Assembly (NCBI GenBank): GCA_005884575.1
Contig: VAWW01000048.1
Coordinates: 1 to 47,605 of the forward strand
From: Actinomycetota bacterium
Lineage (GTDB): Bacteria; Actinomycetota; Thermoleophilia; Gaiellales; Gaiellaceae
DNA length: 47,605 bases
Reading direction: 5' to 3'
The notes under the pieces are model-generated. The model saw nothing but the letters and a program-made list of their open reading frames with translations, was not told where the DNA came from and searched no databases. This document shows positions 23,734-34,226 of this stretch, one piece after another (within the stretch, counting starts at the first letter, position 1; the number at the start of each line of letters is the position of its first letter). The translations under genes were made by a program, and so were the position numbers.

Positions 23734-24956
23734 CCGACGATGAAGCGCCGCGAGGCGGAGCGGCTCCGGTTTCCGGCGCGGTCGACGGCGACGATCGCGA
23801 CGACGTGGGGGCCGGTGCGCGTCGTGACGTCGAGCGCCTTGGCGGACGTCGAGCCGGTGCGGCGTCCGTCGAGTGAGACCTCGTAGCGGAAGACGCCGCT
23901 GCCGCTGTCGGGCGATGCGCGCCAGGAGAGGTGCACGATGCCGCGCGTGGCCCGCGGCCGCGCGATTTGCACCTGCCGCGGGGCGGTGCGGTCGAGCCAG
24001 CGGAAGCGGATACCGACGTGCGTGTCGACGTGGTCGAGGACGTCGAGCTGGAACGCGCCGGGCGCGACGAAGCTCGCGCCGGGGAGCACGACGCCCGCCG
24101 TGCGGTCCTGCCGGTCGCTGACGAGCGTGCTCGGAGTGAGGGTCAGCGCAGCGGAGAGGACCGGCTCGGCCCGCAGCCGTACCTCGATCCCGTCGACTGC
24201 CGGACCGGTGAGCGCCGCGTCGTTCCCGAGCGGCTCGCGGTGGTCGATCCAGTACTCGCCTGCGGCGGTGGAGACGACGAGCGCCTGCGGGAGGGTGCTC
24301 GGCACCTCGAACTGGTCGACGACGAAGTCGCCCGCCTCCGCAAGCGGCGTCGGCGCAGGCAGCCAGCCGGCGAGCGACTTCTCGAGCGGGTTGAAGTCGC
24401 CCGCCGCGTTGGCCATCGCATCGCGCGGGTCGCCGTACTCGTCGAGGGTGCAGGTCGACGTGCACAGCTCGCGCCGAGCATGTCCGAGGCCGAAGCTGTG
24501 GCCGAGCTCGTGCGCGATCGTCTCCGCGCGGAAGCGCCCGACGACGAGGATGTCCCGTCCGACGGTCAGCGCGAACGTGCCGAGGAGCTGACAGCTGGCG
24601 ACGTCGTACGGAAGCAGGTAGACGCGGCGGTTGTATCCCGGCAAGTCGATTCCCGTCGCCGAAGCGGCCGCGCCGGCCGCATCGCGGATCGAGCGGATGT
24701 TCGTGCAGGTCGGCGGTGCGTCGAACGCGTGGAGCCAGGGCGTCGTGTCCGTCACGACCGTCAAGCGCCCGAAGGACGCCGTGTGCAGGAACGATGCGGC
24801 GCCGTCGGCGAGCCCGCGCACCTGCGCATCGGTCAGCGGCTGCGGTCCCCAGGTGACCGGGATCAGAACCGTTCGCAGCTGCCCTTCGATCGCCGGCGCC
24901 GCGGGCGGGCCCGCGAGGGCGGCCGCTGCCACCAGAGCCAGCACGAGCCGGCGCAC
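23730..24956 (-). CDS. Exported metzincin metalloprotease (M11-like)
   Basis: A secreted zinc protease of 408 residues. Signal peptide 1-23 (VRRLVLALVAAAALAGPPAAPA). The zinc site is HELGHSFGLGH with His149, Glu150, His153 and His159. A later YGDPRDAMANAAGDFNPLEKSLAGWL supplies the Met-turn and matches gametolysin-like (M11) proteases. Residues from about 255 form beta domains, and the last 90 (RGIVHLSWRASPDSGSGVFRYEVSLDG...) resemble fibronectin type III. GTG 24956 is supported by TACGCT 6 nt upstream; the longer frame to 25286 is antisense to guaB. Confidence 0.87.
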   Translation of the reverse strand: MRRLVLALVAAAALAGPPAAPAIEGQLRTVLIPVTWGPQPLTDAQVRGLADGAASFLHTASFGRLTVVTDTTPWLHAFDAPPTCTNIRSIRDAAGAAASATGIDLPGYNRRVYLLPYDVASCQLLGTFALTVGRDILVVGRFRAETIAHELGHSFGLGHARRELCTSTCTLDEYGDPRDAMANAAGDFNPLEKSLAGWLPAPTPLAEAGDFVVDQFEVPSTLPQALVVSTAAGEYWIDHREPLGNDAALTGPAVDGIEVRLRAEPVLSAALTLTPSTLVSDRQDRTAGVVLPGASFVAPGAFQLDVLDHVDTHVGIRFRWLDRTAPRQVQIARPRATRGIVHLSWRASPDSGSGVFRYEVSLDGRRTGSTSAKALDVTTRTGPHVVAIVAVDRAGNRSRSASRRFIVG

Positions 24957-24962
24957 GCCGTG

Positions 24963-27672
<2,710 letters not shown>

Positions 27673-27715
27673 TCCGGCGAACGTCGTCGCGTTTCCGGGG
27701 CACGAGGACCGGCCC

Positions 27716-29236
27716 GTGTTGGTGCTCGACCTCGGAGGCCAGTACTCGCAGCTGATCGCGCGCCGCGTCCGCGAGGCGCGCGTCTATTCGGAGCTCGTCG
27801 GCCATTCGATCTCGCCGGAGGCCGTGCGCGCTCGCAACCCGTACGCGCTGATCCTCTCCGGCGGCCCGGCGTCCGTCTACGCCGAGGGCGCGCCGCACGT
27901 CGATCCCGGGATCTTCGAGCTCGGGATCCCGACGCTCGGCATCTGCTACGGCATGCAGCTGATGGCGCTCGACCTCGGCGGCCGGGTCGACCGGACCGGC
28001 ATCTCCGAGTTCGGCAAGACCGAGGTGACGTTGCAGGAGTCCGCGCTCTTCCGCGACACGCCGCCCGAGCAGACGGTGTGGATGAGCCATCGCGACTCGG
28101 TCGTCGCGCCACCCGAAGGCGCAGTCGTCACGGCAGGCTCGCCGTCGACGCCCATCGCCGCGTTCGAGCAGCCCGACCGGAAGCTCTACGGCGTGCAGTT
28201 CCATCCCGAGGTCGTGCACACGCCGCACGGCCAGGACATCCTCAAGAACTTCCTCTACTCGGTCGCCGACGCTCCTCCAGCGTGGACGCCCGCGGCGGTG
28301 ATCGAGGAGCAGGTCGAGCGGATCCGCGCGCAGGTCGGCAACGAGAAGGTGCTCTGCGCCCTGAGTGGCGGCGTCGACTCCGCCGTCGCGGCGCTACTCG
28401 TGCACAAGGCCGTCGGCGACCAGCTGACGTGCGTCTTCGTCGACCACGGCCTGCTGCGGAAGAACGAGGCCGAGCAGGTCGTCGAGACCTTCGGCGGGCA
28501 CTTCCAGGTGCCGCTCGTCCACGTCCAGGCGCAGGACAGATTTCTCGAGCTGCTCGCCGGCGTCGAGGATCCGGAGGAGAAGCGGAAGATCATCGGGCGC
28601 GAGTTCATCCGCGTCTTCGAGGAGGAGGCGCGGAAGCTCGGCCACGTGCGGTGGCTCGTCCAGGGGACGCTGTACTCGGACGTGATCGAGTCGGGCGGAA
28701 CCGACGGCGTCGCCGCGACGATCAAGTCGCACCACAACGTCGGGGGTCTCCCGGCGGACATGCGGATGAAGCTCGTCGAGCCGCTGCGTCTGCTGTTCAA
28801 GGACGAGGTGCGCCGCGTCGGCGAAGAGCTCGGAATGCCTGAGCGGATGGTCTGGCGTCAGCCGTTCCCGGGCCCGGGCCTCGCAATCCGGATCATCGGG
28901 GACGTCACCGCGGAACGGCTCGAGATCCTGCGGGAGGCGGACGCGATCCTGCAGGAGGAGGTGCGCCGGGCCGGCCTCTACCGAGAACTCTGGCAATCGT
29001 TCGCCGTGCTCCCTGCGATCCGATCCGTCGGTGTGCAGGGGGACGAGCGGACCTACGCGTACCCCATCGTGATCCGCGCGGTCACGTCGGACGACGCGAT
29101 GACGGCCGACTGGGCACGGCTTCCCTACGACCTGCTCGAGGCGATCTCGAGCAGGATCATCAACGAAATTCCCGGCGTGAACCGGGTCACATTGGACATC
29201 TCGTCGAAGCCGCCCGCGACGATCGAGTGGGAGTAG
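27716..29236 (+). CDS. guaA: GMP synthase (glutamine-hydrolysing)
   Basis: Aminates XMP to GMP. In 506 residues the order is a class I amidotransferase domain (Cys77 in GICYGMQ, His163 and Glu165 in FHPEV), an ATP-pyrophosphatase domain with the P-loop SGGVDSAV (217-224), and the C-terminal dimerisation domain ending [17 protein letters not shown], the hallmark C-terminus of GuaA. GTG at 27716 begins just before [11 protein letters not shown], the conserved N-terminus. It lies 43 nt after guaB and is probably co-transcribed with it. Confidence 0.97.
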   Translation: MLVLDLGGQYSQLIARRVREARVYSELVGHSISPEAVRARNPYALILSGGPASVYAEGAPHVDPGIFELGIPTLGICYGMQLMALDLGGRVDRTGISEFGKTEVTLQESALFRDTPPEQTVWMSHRDSVVAPPEGAVVTAGSPSTPIAAFEQPDRKLYGVQFHPEVVHTPHGQDILKNFLYSVADAPPAWTPAAVIEEQVERIRAQVGNEKVLCALSGGVDSAVAALLVHKAVGDQLTCVFVDHGLLRKNEAEQVVETFGGHFQVPLVHVQAQDRFLELLAGVEDPEEKRKIIGREFIRVFEEEARKLGHVRWLVQGTLYSDVIESGGTDGVAATIKSHHNVGGLPADMRMKLVEPLRLLFKDEVRRVGEELGMPERMVWRQPFPGPGLAIRIIGDVTAERLEILREADAILQEEVRRAGLYRELWQSFAVLPAIRSVGVQGDERTYAYPIVIRAVTSDDAMTADWARLPYDLLEAISSRIINEIPGVNRVTLDISSKPPATIEWE

Positions 29237-29242
29237 GCCGCC

Positions 29243-29521
29243 CTAGCGCTCTTCCTCCTCCGCGCCGTCGTGAACAACGACATGCGCGCGGATGACTCCA
29301 GGCCGTGTTGGATCGCCCCCAGCGTAGGGAACCAACTTTGCAATCGGATGGCCTGCGTGAGCGATCACGATCTCCTCGCCCTGTCGAACACGCCGGAGCA
29401 AGTCGGAGAGAAAGTGCCGTGCTTCGTATGTGTTGTACTGCGCAAGCCTGTCGCGCTCGGCGCGCTTGTCTTGACTAGCTAGACGGGCTTGACGTGACGA
29501 GCGAACAAATGAAATTCGCAT
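29243..29521 (-). CDS. Phd/YefM-type antitoxin without a toxin
   Basis: About 92 residues. The centre reads NTYEARHFLSDLLRRVRQGE followed by EIVIAHAGHPIAKLVPY, the typical Phd/YefM (prevent-host-death) antitoxin fold that binds DNA and neutralises a partner toxin. The C-terminal tail (RAHVVVHDGAEEEER) is acidic, as in antitoxins. No toxin follows: downstream on the same strand there are only 6 nt before the end of guaA. The start is uncertain; ATG 29521 and GTG 29551 are possible. The surroundings (29300-29560) are visibly less GC-rich than neighbours, suggesting an acquired remnant or a solitary antitoxin. Confidence 0.72.
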   Translation of the reverse strand: MRISFVRSSRQARLASQDKRAERDRLAQYNTYEARHFLSDLLRRVRQGEEIVIAHAGHPIAKLVPYAGGDPTRPGVIRAHVVVHDGAEEEER

Positions 29522-29570
29522 GCCCCAAGCATGGCGGCTCCGGATGCACACGTTCGTGTCGGATGTGTAG

Positions 29571-29837
29571 CTAATGAGTCACGAACCGCGCGAGGCCTGT
29601 CACCTGCTCCTGAGTCGCCTCCAGCCGACGCACGCTGGCCCCGCGCGGACCCTGCTCGGAAGCCGCGATCAGTGACTCGACGGCTTCGTCCTCGCCCTCC
29701 AGCAGCGCCTCGACCGTCCCATCCGGACGATTCCGTACCCAGCCAGCGACGCCGCGCGACTCGGCCGCCCGCGCGAGCCAGTACCGGTAGCCGACTCCCT
29801 GGACGATTCCGTGCACGACGATGCGGCGGGCGATCAC
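29571..29837 (-). CDS. acyP: Acylphosphatase
   Basis: An 88-residue enzyme hydrolysing acyl phosphates such as carbamoyl phosphate. The signature VHGIVQGVGYRYWLARAA includes catalytic Arg18, and GWVRNRPDGTVEALLEG includes Asn36, the two active-site residues. Length is normal. GTG 29837 has a TAGCCT box 8 nt upstream, part of a palindromic box shared with the divergent VOC gene. Confidence 0.95.
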   Translation of the reverse strand: MIARRIVVHGIVQGVGYRYWLARAAESRGVAGWVRNRPDGTVEALLEGEDEAVESLIAASEQGPRGASVRRLEATQEQVTGLARFVTH

Positions 29838-29844
29838 GGCGTCG

Positions 29845-29851
29845 TAGGCTA
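29845..29851. promoter_or_regulatory. Palindromic bidirectional -10 box (acyP / VOC)
   Basis: The 7-mer TAGGCTA reads TAGGCT on the plus strand, 7 nt before the VOC ATG at 29858, and TAGCCT on the minus strand, 8 nt before the acyP GTG at 29837. The start codons are only 20 nt apart, so one AT-rich spot must serve two leaderless divergent promoters. Confidence 0.55.
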
Positions 29852-29857
29852 ATCCCG

Positions 29858-30232
29858 ATGCGCATCGACCACGTCGTGATCGCGGTCTCGGACTGGGAAC
29901 GATCCAATAATTTCTACCGCGCGGTGCTCGGCGCCGAGATCGTCGAGCTGCCGGAGGGCCGTTTCGCGTACCGCATCGGTGACGCCCAACTCAACGTCCA
30001 CGGACCGGACTCGACGCCGCACCCGCGCGCCGCGGATCCGGTTCGCCCAGGAAACAGCGATCTCTGCTTCGCCTTCGACGGAACCGTCGAGGAGGCCGCC
30101 GAGCACCTCCGGACGCACGGGATCGAGATCGAGCTCGGCCCGGTGGACCGAGTCGGCGCGGGCGGCACCGGCCGAAGCCTGTACTTCCGCGACCCGGACG
30201 GCTCGCTGCTCGAGCTGATCTCGTACGCATAG
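29858..30232 (+). CDS. VOC / glyoxalase-family protein
   Basis: A 124-residue vicinal-oxygen-chelate protein with the betaalphabetabetabeta repeat: RIDHVVIAVSDWERSNNFYRAVLGAEIVEL in the first half, and DLCFAFDGTVEEAAEHLRTHGI plus GRSLYFRDPDGSLLELISYA in the second. Likely metal ligands are His5, a mid-chain His and Glu near the C-terminus (LLELIS). The substrate is unknown; members include glyoxalases, dioxygenases and fosfomycin-type resistance enzymes. The UDG-like gene begins 3 nt after it. Confidence 0.88.
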   Translation: MRIDHVVIAVSDWERSNNFYRAVLGAEIVELPEGRFAYRIGDAQLNVHGPDSTPHPRAADPVRPGNSDLCFAFDGTVEEAAEHLRTHGIEIELGPVDRVGAGGTGRSLYFRDPDGSLLELISYA

Positions 30233-30235
30233 CCG

Positions 30236-30742
30236 ATGGAGCTCGTCGAGCGCCTCGCAGGAACGCGCATCGGCGGCACGTACAACCAGTACGCCTGCTC
30301 GGAGCTCCGTCGCCGTCGCCTCGCCGCGTACCTCGATTCGCGCGCGCACGCGGCCCTCGTCCTCGTCGGAGAGGCGGCGGGCTACCGCGGCGCACGGGTG
30401 AGCGGCATCCCGTTCACGTCCGAGCGGCAGCTGAGCGGGGACGGGCCGGCGGAGGCGAGCGCGACGATCATGCACGCCGTGCTCGCCGAGCTCGGGCTCG
30501 AGGACGACGTCCTCCTCTGGAACGTCGTCCCGACGCATCCCGGCACCGCGTGCTCCAATCGCTGCCCGACTCGCGCCGAAGTGGCGGAGTCGCGGCCCTT
30601 CCTCTCCGAGCTGACGAGCGGACGCCGCACGATCGCCGTCGGCCGGCTCGCCGCAGCGGCCATCGACGCACCCTACGTCCGCCACCCGTCGCACGGCGGC
30701 GCGCGTCTCTTTCGCGAGATGCTGTGCGAGTGCCTGAGCTGA
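30236..30742 (+). CDS. Uracil-DNA glycosylase superfamily protein
   Basis: A 168-residue protein of the UDG superfamily. The N-terminal motif [20 protein letters not shown] corresponds to the catalytic water-activating GExPG region, though the usual residues differ (GEAAG). A C-terminal YVRHPSHGG corresponds to the HPSP/DNA-intercalation loop. The region [14 protein letters not shown] sits where family members have the uracil-binding Asn. The divergent first motif means activity on uracil is not assured. It overlaps the MFS gene start by 13 nt. Confidence 0.75.
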   Translation: MELVERLAGTRIGGTYNQYACSELRRRRLAAYLDSRAHAALVLVGEAAGYRGARVSGIPFTSERQLSGDGPAEASATIMHAVLAELGLEDDVLLWNVVPTHPGTACSNRCPTRAEVAESRPFLSELTSGRRTIAVGRLAAAAIDAPYVRHPSHGGARLFREMLCECLS

Positions 30743-31962
30743 ATCTCCCCATCCGGCGCAACACCGCGATTCTCGCGCTGACGCTCGGCGTCAACTCCGT
30801 GGTGCTCCAGCTCGTCGCGGCCGTCGCGTCCCTGACGTTCGTCCTCGTCACGGGCGTGCGCGGACTGCTCGGTCTCGGCCCGGCGATCTTCCTCGTCTCG
30901 GCCGGACTCACCGCCCTGCCGGCAGGACGGTTGATGGACCGCCGGGGGCGCGTGCCGGTTCTCGCCGTCGGCTACGCGCTCGCATCCCTGGGCTGCGTTG
31001 TCACCGCGCTCGCGACGCATACGCGTTCGATCCCAGCCGTCGTCGTCGGGTTCGTGATGATCGGCGCGGCGACAGGCGTCTCGCAGCTGATTCGCACCGC
31101 GGCCGGAGACATGTATCCGGCGGCACGGCGCGCACGCGGGATCTCCTACGTGCTCGTCGGGTCCGTCTTCGGCGCGATTCTCGGCCCGACCGTCTTCCAG
31201 CCGCTCTTCGCCAACAGGAAGGTCGCCGCCGACTCGCTGACCGTCCCCTGGCTCGTCGCCGCGGGAATCAGCGTTCTCGCGTGCGTGGTCATCCAGTTCG
31301 TACGTCCGGATCCAAAGTGGATCGGCGAGCAGATCGGCGCCCATGCCGGCGAGGATCAGACGGGCAAAGCGGCGCCGCTCCGCGAGATCGTTCGCCGCCC
31401 GGGCGTGCTGCCCGCGATGCTCGCCTCGTTCTCCGCGCAGGCGATCATGGTCTCGGTGATGAACCTCGCCGGCTATGTCGTCGTCGAGCAACACCACCAC
31501 GCCCAGGACAAGATCTTCCCGATCATCAGCGCGCACGTCTTCGGGATGTACGTGCTCGTGCTCGTCGTCGGCGCGCTCGTCGACCGCGTCGGCCGCACGG
31601 CGTCGCTCGTCGCCGGCCTTGTCACGATCGCGATCTCGACGCTGACGCTGGATTGGTTCAGCGGCGTGGCGATGACCGCGGTGCTCCTCTTCGGGCTCGG
31701 GCTCGGCTGGAACGTGGCGTACGTCGCTGCGGCCGCGCAGATGGCCGACCGGACGCGGGTCTTCGAGCGCGGCCGCCTGTTCGGCTTCAACGACCTGATC
31801 GGCCAGCTGCTCGGCGCGGCCTTCGCGCTGCTCGGCGGCCTCGCCCTCGAGACCCTGGGCGTGATCTCCCTCGCGGTCGGCGCGGCCGTGCTCGCGATCG
31901 CTCCGGCGGCCTGGATCGTCGCCCGCGAGCCGGCCCCGGAGCCGCTTGGCGAAGCCGGATAG
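30730..31962 (+). CDS. MFS transporter
   Basis: A 12-helix major facilitator of about 410 residues. After a short N-terminus come [20 protein letters not shown] (helix 1), the loop 2-3 motif [16 protein letters not shown], and later [13 protein letters not shown] in the equivalent loop of the second half, with further helices to the C-terminus. The substrate is unknown. GTG 30730 or 30724 are both possible; both lie inside the UDG-like gene. It ends 45 nt before rplM; the promoter and hairpin in that gap separate it from the ribosomal operon. Confidence 0.88.
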   Translation: MPELNLPIRRNTAILALTLGVNSVVLQLVAAVASLTFVLVTGVRGLLGLGPAIFLVSAGLTALPAGRLMDRRGRVPVLAVGYALASLGCVVTALATHTRSIPAVVVGFVMIGAATGVSQLIRTAAGDMYPAARRARGISYVLVGSVFGAILGPTVFQPLFANRKVAADSLTVPWLVAAGISVLACVVIQFVRPDPKWIGEQIGAHAGEDQTGKAAPLREIVRRPGVLPAMLASFSAQAIMVSVMNLAGYVVVEQHHHAQDKIFPIISAHVFGMYVLVLVVGALVDRVGRTASLVAGLVTIAISTLTLDWFSGVAMTAVLLFGLGLGWNVAYVAAAAQMADRTRVFERGRLFGFNDLIGQLLGAAFALLGGLALETLGVISLAVGAAVLAIAPAAWIVAREPAPEPLGEAG

Positions 31963-31966
31963 CTGC

Positions 31967-31972
31967 TATCCT
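31967..31972 (+). promoter_or_regulatory. -10 box for rplM operon
   Basis: TATCCT is followed 8 nt later by the 31981-31997 hairpin, so the transcript would begin at or just before the hairpin. A TTGGCG sequence lies about 15 nt upstream as a possible -35. Confidence 0.4.
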
Positions 31973-31980
31973 CCGCCCTC

Positions 31981-32004
31981 GGCGCAGCCTCTGCGCCTTC
32001 TTTT
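31981..32004 (+). terminator. Hairpin plus T-run immediately before rplM
   Basis: A perfect 7-bp stem (GGCGCAG / CTGCGCC, loop CCT) is followed by TTCTTTT and then, after 3 nt, by the rplM ATG. It has the form of an intrinsic terminator or attenuator at the very 5' end of the operon. It could end the upstream MFS transcript or form an L13-type leader. The rplM start has no Shine-Dalgarno sequence. Confidence 0.55.
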
Positions 32005-32007
32005 CGC

Positions 32008-32451
32008 ATGAGCACGAAGACGTACAACGCCAAGCCGGGCGAGGTCGCGCGCGAGTGGTACCTCGTCGACGCCGAGGGTCAAACCCTCGGCCGTCTCGCC
32101 ACGCGCATCGCCGACACCCTGCGCGGCAAGGGCAAGCCGCAGTACACCCCGCATGTCGACACCGGCGACTTCGTGATCGTCGTCAACGCCGAGAAGATCA
32201 CCGTGACGGGCAACAAGCTCGACCAGAAGCAGTACTTCCGGCACTCCGGGTATCCAGGCGGCCTGCGCAGCCGCACGCTGCGCGAGCAGCTCGAGCGCCG
32301 GCCGACCGAAGTCCTGCGCGTCGCGGTCAAGGGCATGCTGCCGAAGAACCGTCTCGCAGCCAAGCAGCTCACGAAGCTGAAGATCTACGCAGGCCCGGAG
32401 CATCCGCACGAGGCGCAGGCTCCGAAGCCGCTCGACCTGGAGAACGCATGA
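32008..32451 (+). CDS. rplM: Ribosomal protein L13 (uL13)
   Basis: A 147-residue large-subunit ribosomal protein. Motifs: [68 protein letters not shown] and [14 protein letters not shown]. It is first in the conserved rplM-rpsI pair. The ATG is preceded by TTCTTTTCGC rather than a Shine-Dalgarno site, so initiation may rely on leaderless-like recognition or on the upstream hairpin. Confidence 0.97.
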   Translation: MSTKTYNAKPGEVAREWYLVDAEGQTLGRLATRIADTLRGKGKPQYTPHVDTGDFVIVVNAEKITVTGNKLDQKQYFRHSGYPGGLRSRTLREQLERRPTEVLRVAVKGMLPKNRLAAKQLTKLKIYAGPEHPHEAQAPKPLDLENA

Positions 32452-32843
32452 GTCAACTCGCCCAATACCGCGGCACCGGCAAACGCAAGACGTCGGTCGC
32501 GCGCGTGATCCTCCGTCCCGGCGACGGCACGACCTGGTTCAACGGCCGGACGATCGAAGACTACTTCCCGCGCGCCACGCACCGCGCGCTCGCGCTCGCG
32601 CCGCTGAGGACAGCCGGCGTCGAGGGCACTTACGACATCCGCGTTCGCGTCCACGGCGGCGGCCCGAGCGGGCAGGCCGGCGCGGTCCGACACGGGATCG
32701 CGCGCGCGCTCGTCGAGGCGAACCCGGAGCTGCGCTTGCCGCTGAAGCGCGAGGGCTTCCTGACGCGCGACGCGCGCATCGTCGAGCGCAAGAAGGCCGG
32801 GCTGCACAAGGCGCGCAAGGCGCCGCAGTTCTCGAAGCGCTAG
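32448..32843 (+). CDS. rpsI: Ribosomal protein S9 (uS9)
   Basis: A 131-residue small-subunit protein. Motifs: [74 protein letters not shown] with the C-terminal KR that contacts P-site tRNA. ATG 32448 overlaps the rplM stop by 4 nt, giving translational coupling. glmM starts 12 nt after its stop. Confidence 0.97.
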   Translation: MSQLAQYRGTGKRKTSVARVILRPGDGTTWFNGRTIEDYFPRATHRALALAPLRTAGVEGTYDIRVRVHGGGPSGQAGAVRHGIARALVEANPELRLPLKREGFLTRDARIVERKKAGLHKARKAPQFSKR

Positions 32844-32854
32844 CCGCCGGCGCT

Positions 32855-34117
32855 GTGGCCCGCCGGTACTTCGGCACGGACGGCGTCCGTGGGATCGTCG
32901 GCGACGGAATCTCGCCGGAGCTCGTCGAACGTCTCGCCCGCGCCGCAACGCTCTGGTCCGGCCGAGGCCGCGTCTTCGTCGGCCGCGACACGCGCGCGTC
33001 CGGCGTCGAGCTGGAGGAGGCCTTCGCGCGCGGTGTCGTCTCGGCAGGCGGCAATGCCGTGCTCGCGGGCGTACTCCCGACACCGGCCGTCGCGCTGCTC
33101 GCGCTCGATCTCGGCGTCGTCATCTCCGCGTCGCACAACCCGCCCGAGTACAACGGCGTCAAGTTCTTCGACCGCGACGGCCAGAAGCTCTCAGACGCCT
33201 CGGAAGAGGAGATCGAGGCGCTGCTGGACCGGCCAGGCATCGGCGGCGGCACCGTCGACCACGTCGATGTCGCGACCGACAGCTATCTCGAGCACGTCGT
33301 CGAACGATTCGGGTCGGATCTCTCGGGGTTGCACATCGTCGTCGACTGTGCGAACGGCGCCTACTCAGGGCTCGCGCCGGCCGCCTTCGAGCAGCTCGGC
33401 GCCCGGACGACGACGATCGGCGACGAGCCGGACGGCACGAACATCAACGTCGGCTGCGGCGCGACCGACCTCCGCGCCTTGCAACAGACGGTGACGAGCG
33501 GCGCATTCGATCTCGGCATCGCGTTCGACGGCGACGGCGACCGTATGCTCGCCGTGGACGGGGACGGCAACGTCGTCGACGGCGACCAGATCGTCGCGAT
33601 TCTCGCGCTGGATCTCGGCGTCGACCTGGTCGCCGTGACGCAGATGACGAACCTCGGCTTCCACCGGTTGATGGAAGAGCGCGGGATCCGCGTCGTCACG
33701 ACCGACGTCGGCGACCGCTACGTGCTCGAGGCGCTGCGCCGCGAGCAGGGCGTCCTCGGCGGCGAGCAGTCCGGCCACATCATCTACCTGCGCGACCACG
33801 TCACCGGCGACGGACTCGCCGCCGCGCTCCTGCTCTGCGCGGCGCTCGACGGGCGGACGCTCGCGGAGGCGGCCGCTGTGATGCCACTCTTCCCACAGGT
33901 GAAGCAGAACGTTCGCGTGACGCGCCGCGAGGTGCCGCAGGCCATCCTCGACGAGGCCGAGCGCCTGAACGCGGAGCTCGCGGGACAGGGCCGCGTGCTC
34001 GTACGTCCGTCGGGAACCGAACCTTTGATCAGGGTTCTCGCGGAGGCGGAAACGACCTCGAAAGCGGAAAGCCTCTGTGATACGATCGCGGTTCTCGTCT
34101 CTCGAGAGCTCGGCTGA
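32855..34117 (+). CDS. glmM: Phosphoglucosamine mutase
   Basis: Interconverts glucosamine-6- and 1-phosphate on the way to UDP-GlcNAc. The 420-residue protein shows RRYFGTDGVRGIVGDG at the N-terminus, the phosphoserine loop ISASHNPPEYNG with Ser93, the metal loop AFDGDGDRML, the sugar-binding GGEQSGHII and the phosphate-binding RPSGTEPLIRV. It is slightly shorter than the usual 445. GTG 32855 gives the conserved N-terminus and lies 12 nt after rpsI. glmS, the preceding pathway step, follows. Confidence 0.96.
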   Translation: MARRYFGTDGVRGIVGDGISPELVERLARAATLWSGRGRVFVGRDTRASGVELEEAFARGVVSAGGNAVLAGVLPTPAVALLALDLGVVISASHNPPEYNGVKFFDRDGQKLSDASEEEIEALLDRPGIGGGTVDHVDVATDSYLEHVVERFGSDLSGLHIVVDCANGAYSGLAPAAFEQLGARTTTIGDEPDGTNINVGCGATDLRALQQTVTSGAFDLGIAFDGDGDRMLAVDGDGNVVDGDQIVAILALDLGVDLVAVTQMTNLGFHRLMEERGIRVVTTDVGDRYVLEALRREQGVLGGEQSGHIIYLRDHVTGDGLAAALLLCAALDGRTLAEAAAVMPLFPQVKQNVRVTRREVPQAILDEAERLNAELAGQGRVLVRPSGTEPLIRVLAEAETTSKAESLCDTIAVLVSRELG

Positions 34118-34118
34118 C

Positions 34119-34138
34119 CCACTCCGGCGCGGGAGTGG
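34119..34138 (+). terminator. Hairpin after glmM
   Basis: A 7-bp stem (CCACTCC / GGAGTGG, 6-nt loop) starts 1 nt after the glmM stop. The remaining 88 nt before glmS hold an AAAGGGGG ribosome-binding site and no recognisable glmS ribozyme core. Termination efficiency is uncertain, as there is no T-tract. Confidence 0.4.
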
Positions 34139-34226
34139 CTCGACAAGCCGGGCTCTGCGCGTTTCGAGGGCCGGATTTCCAGGGAAAACGAGGTCGGGCG
34201 GTCACGGCGGCGAAAGGGGGCTCCAC

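Noticed and set aside
29237..29242. A toxin gene next to the Phd/YefM antitoxin
   Set aside because: Only 6 nt separate the antitoxin stop from the guaA stop, and the upstream side is acylphosphatase.
34118..34226. Possible glmS ribozyme in the 109-nt leader of glmS
   Set aside because: I could not find the conserved catalytic core sequences; only a short hairpin and a ribosome-binding site are visible.
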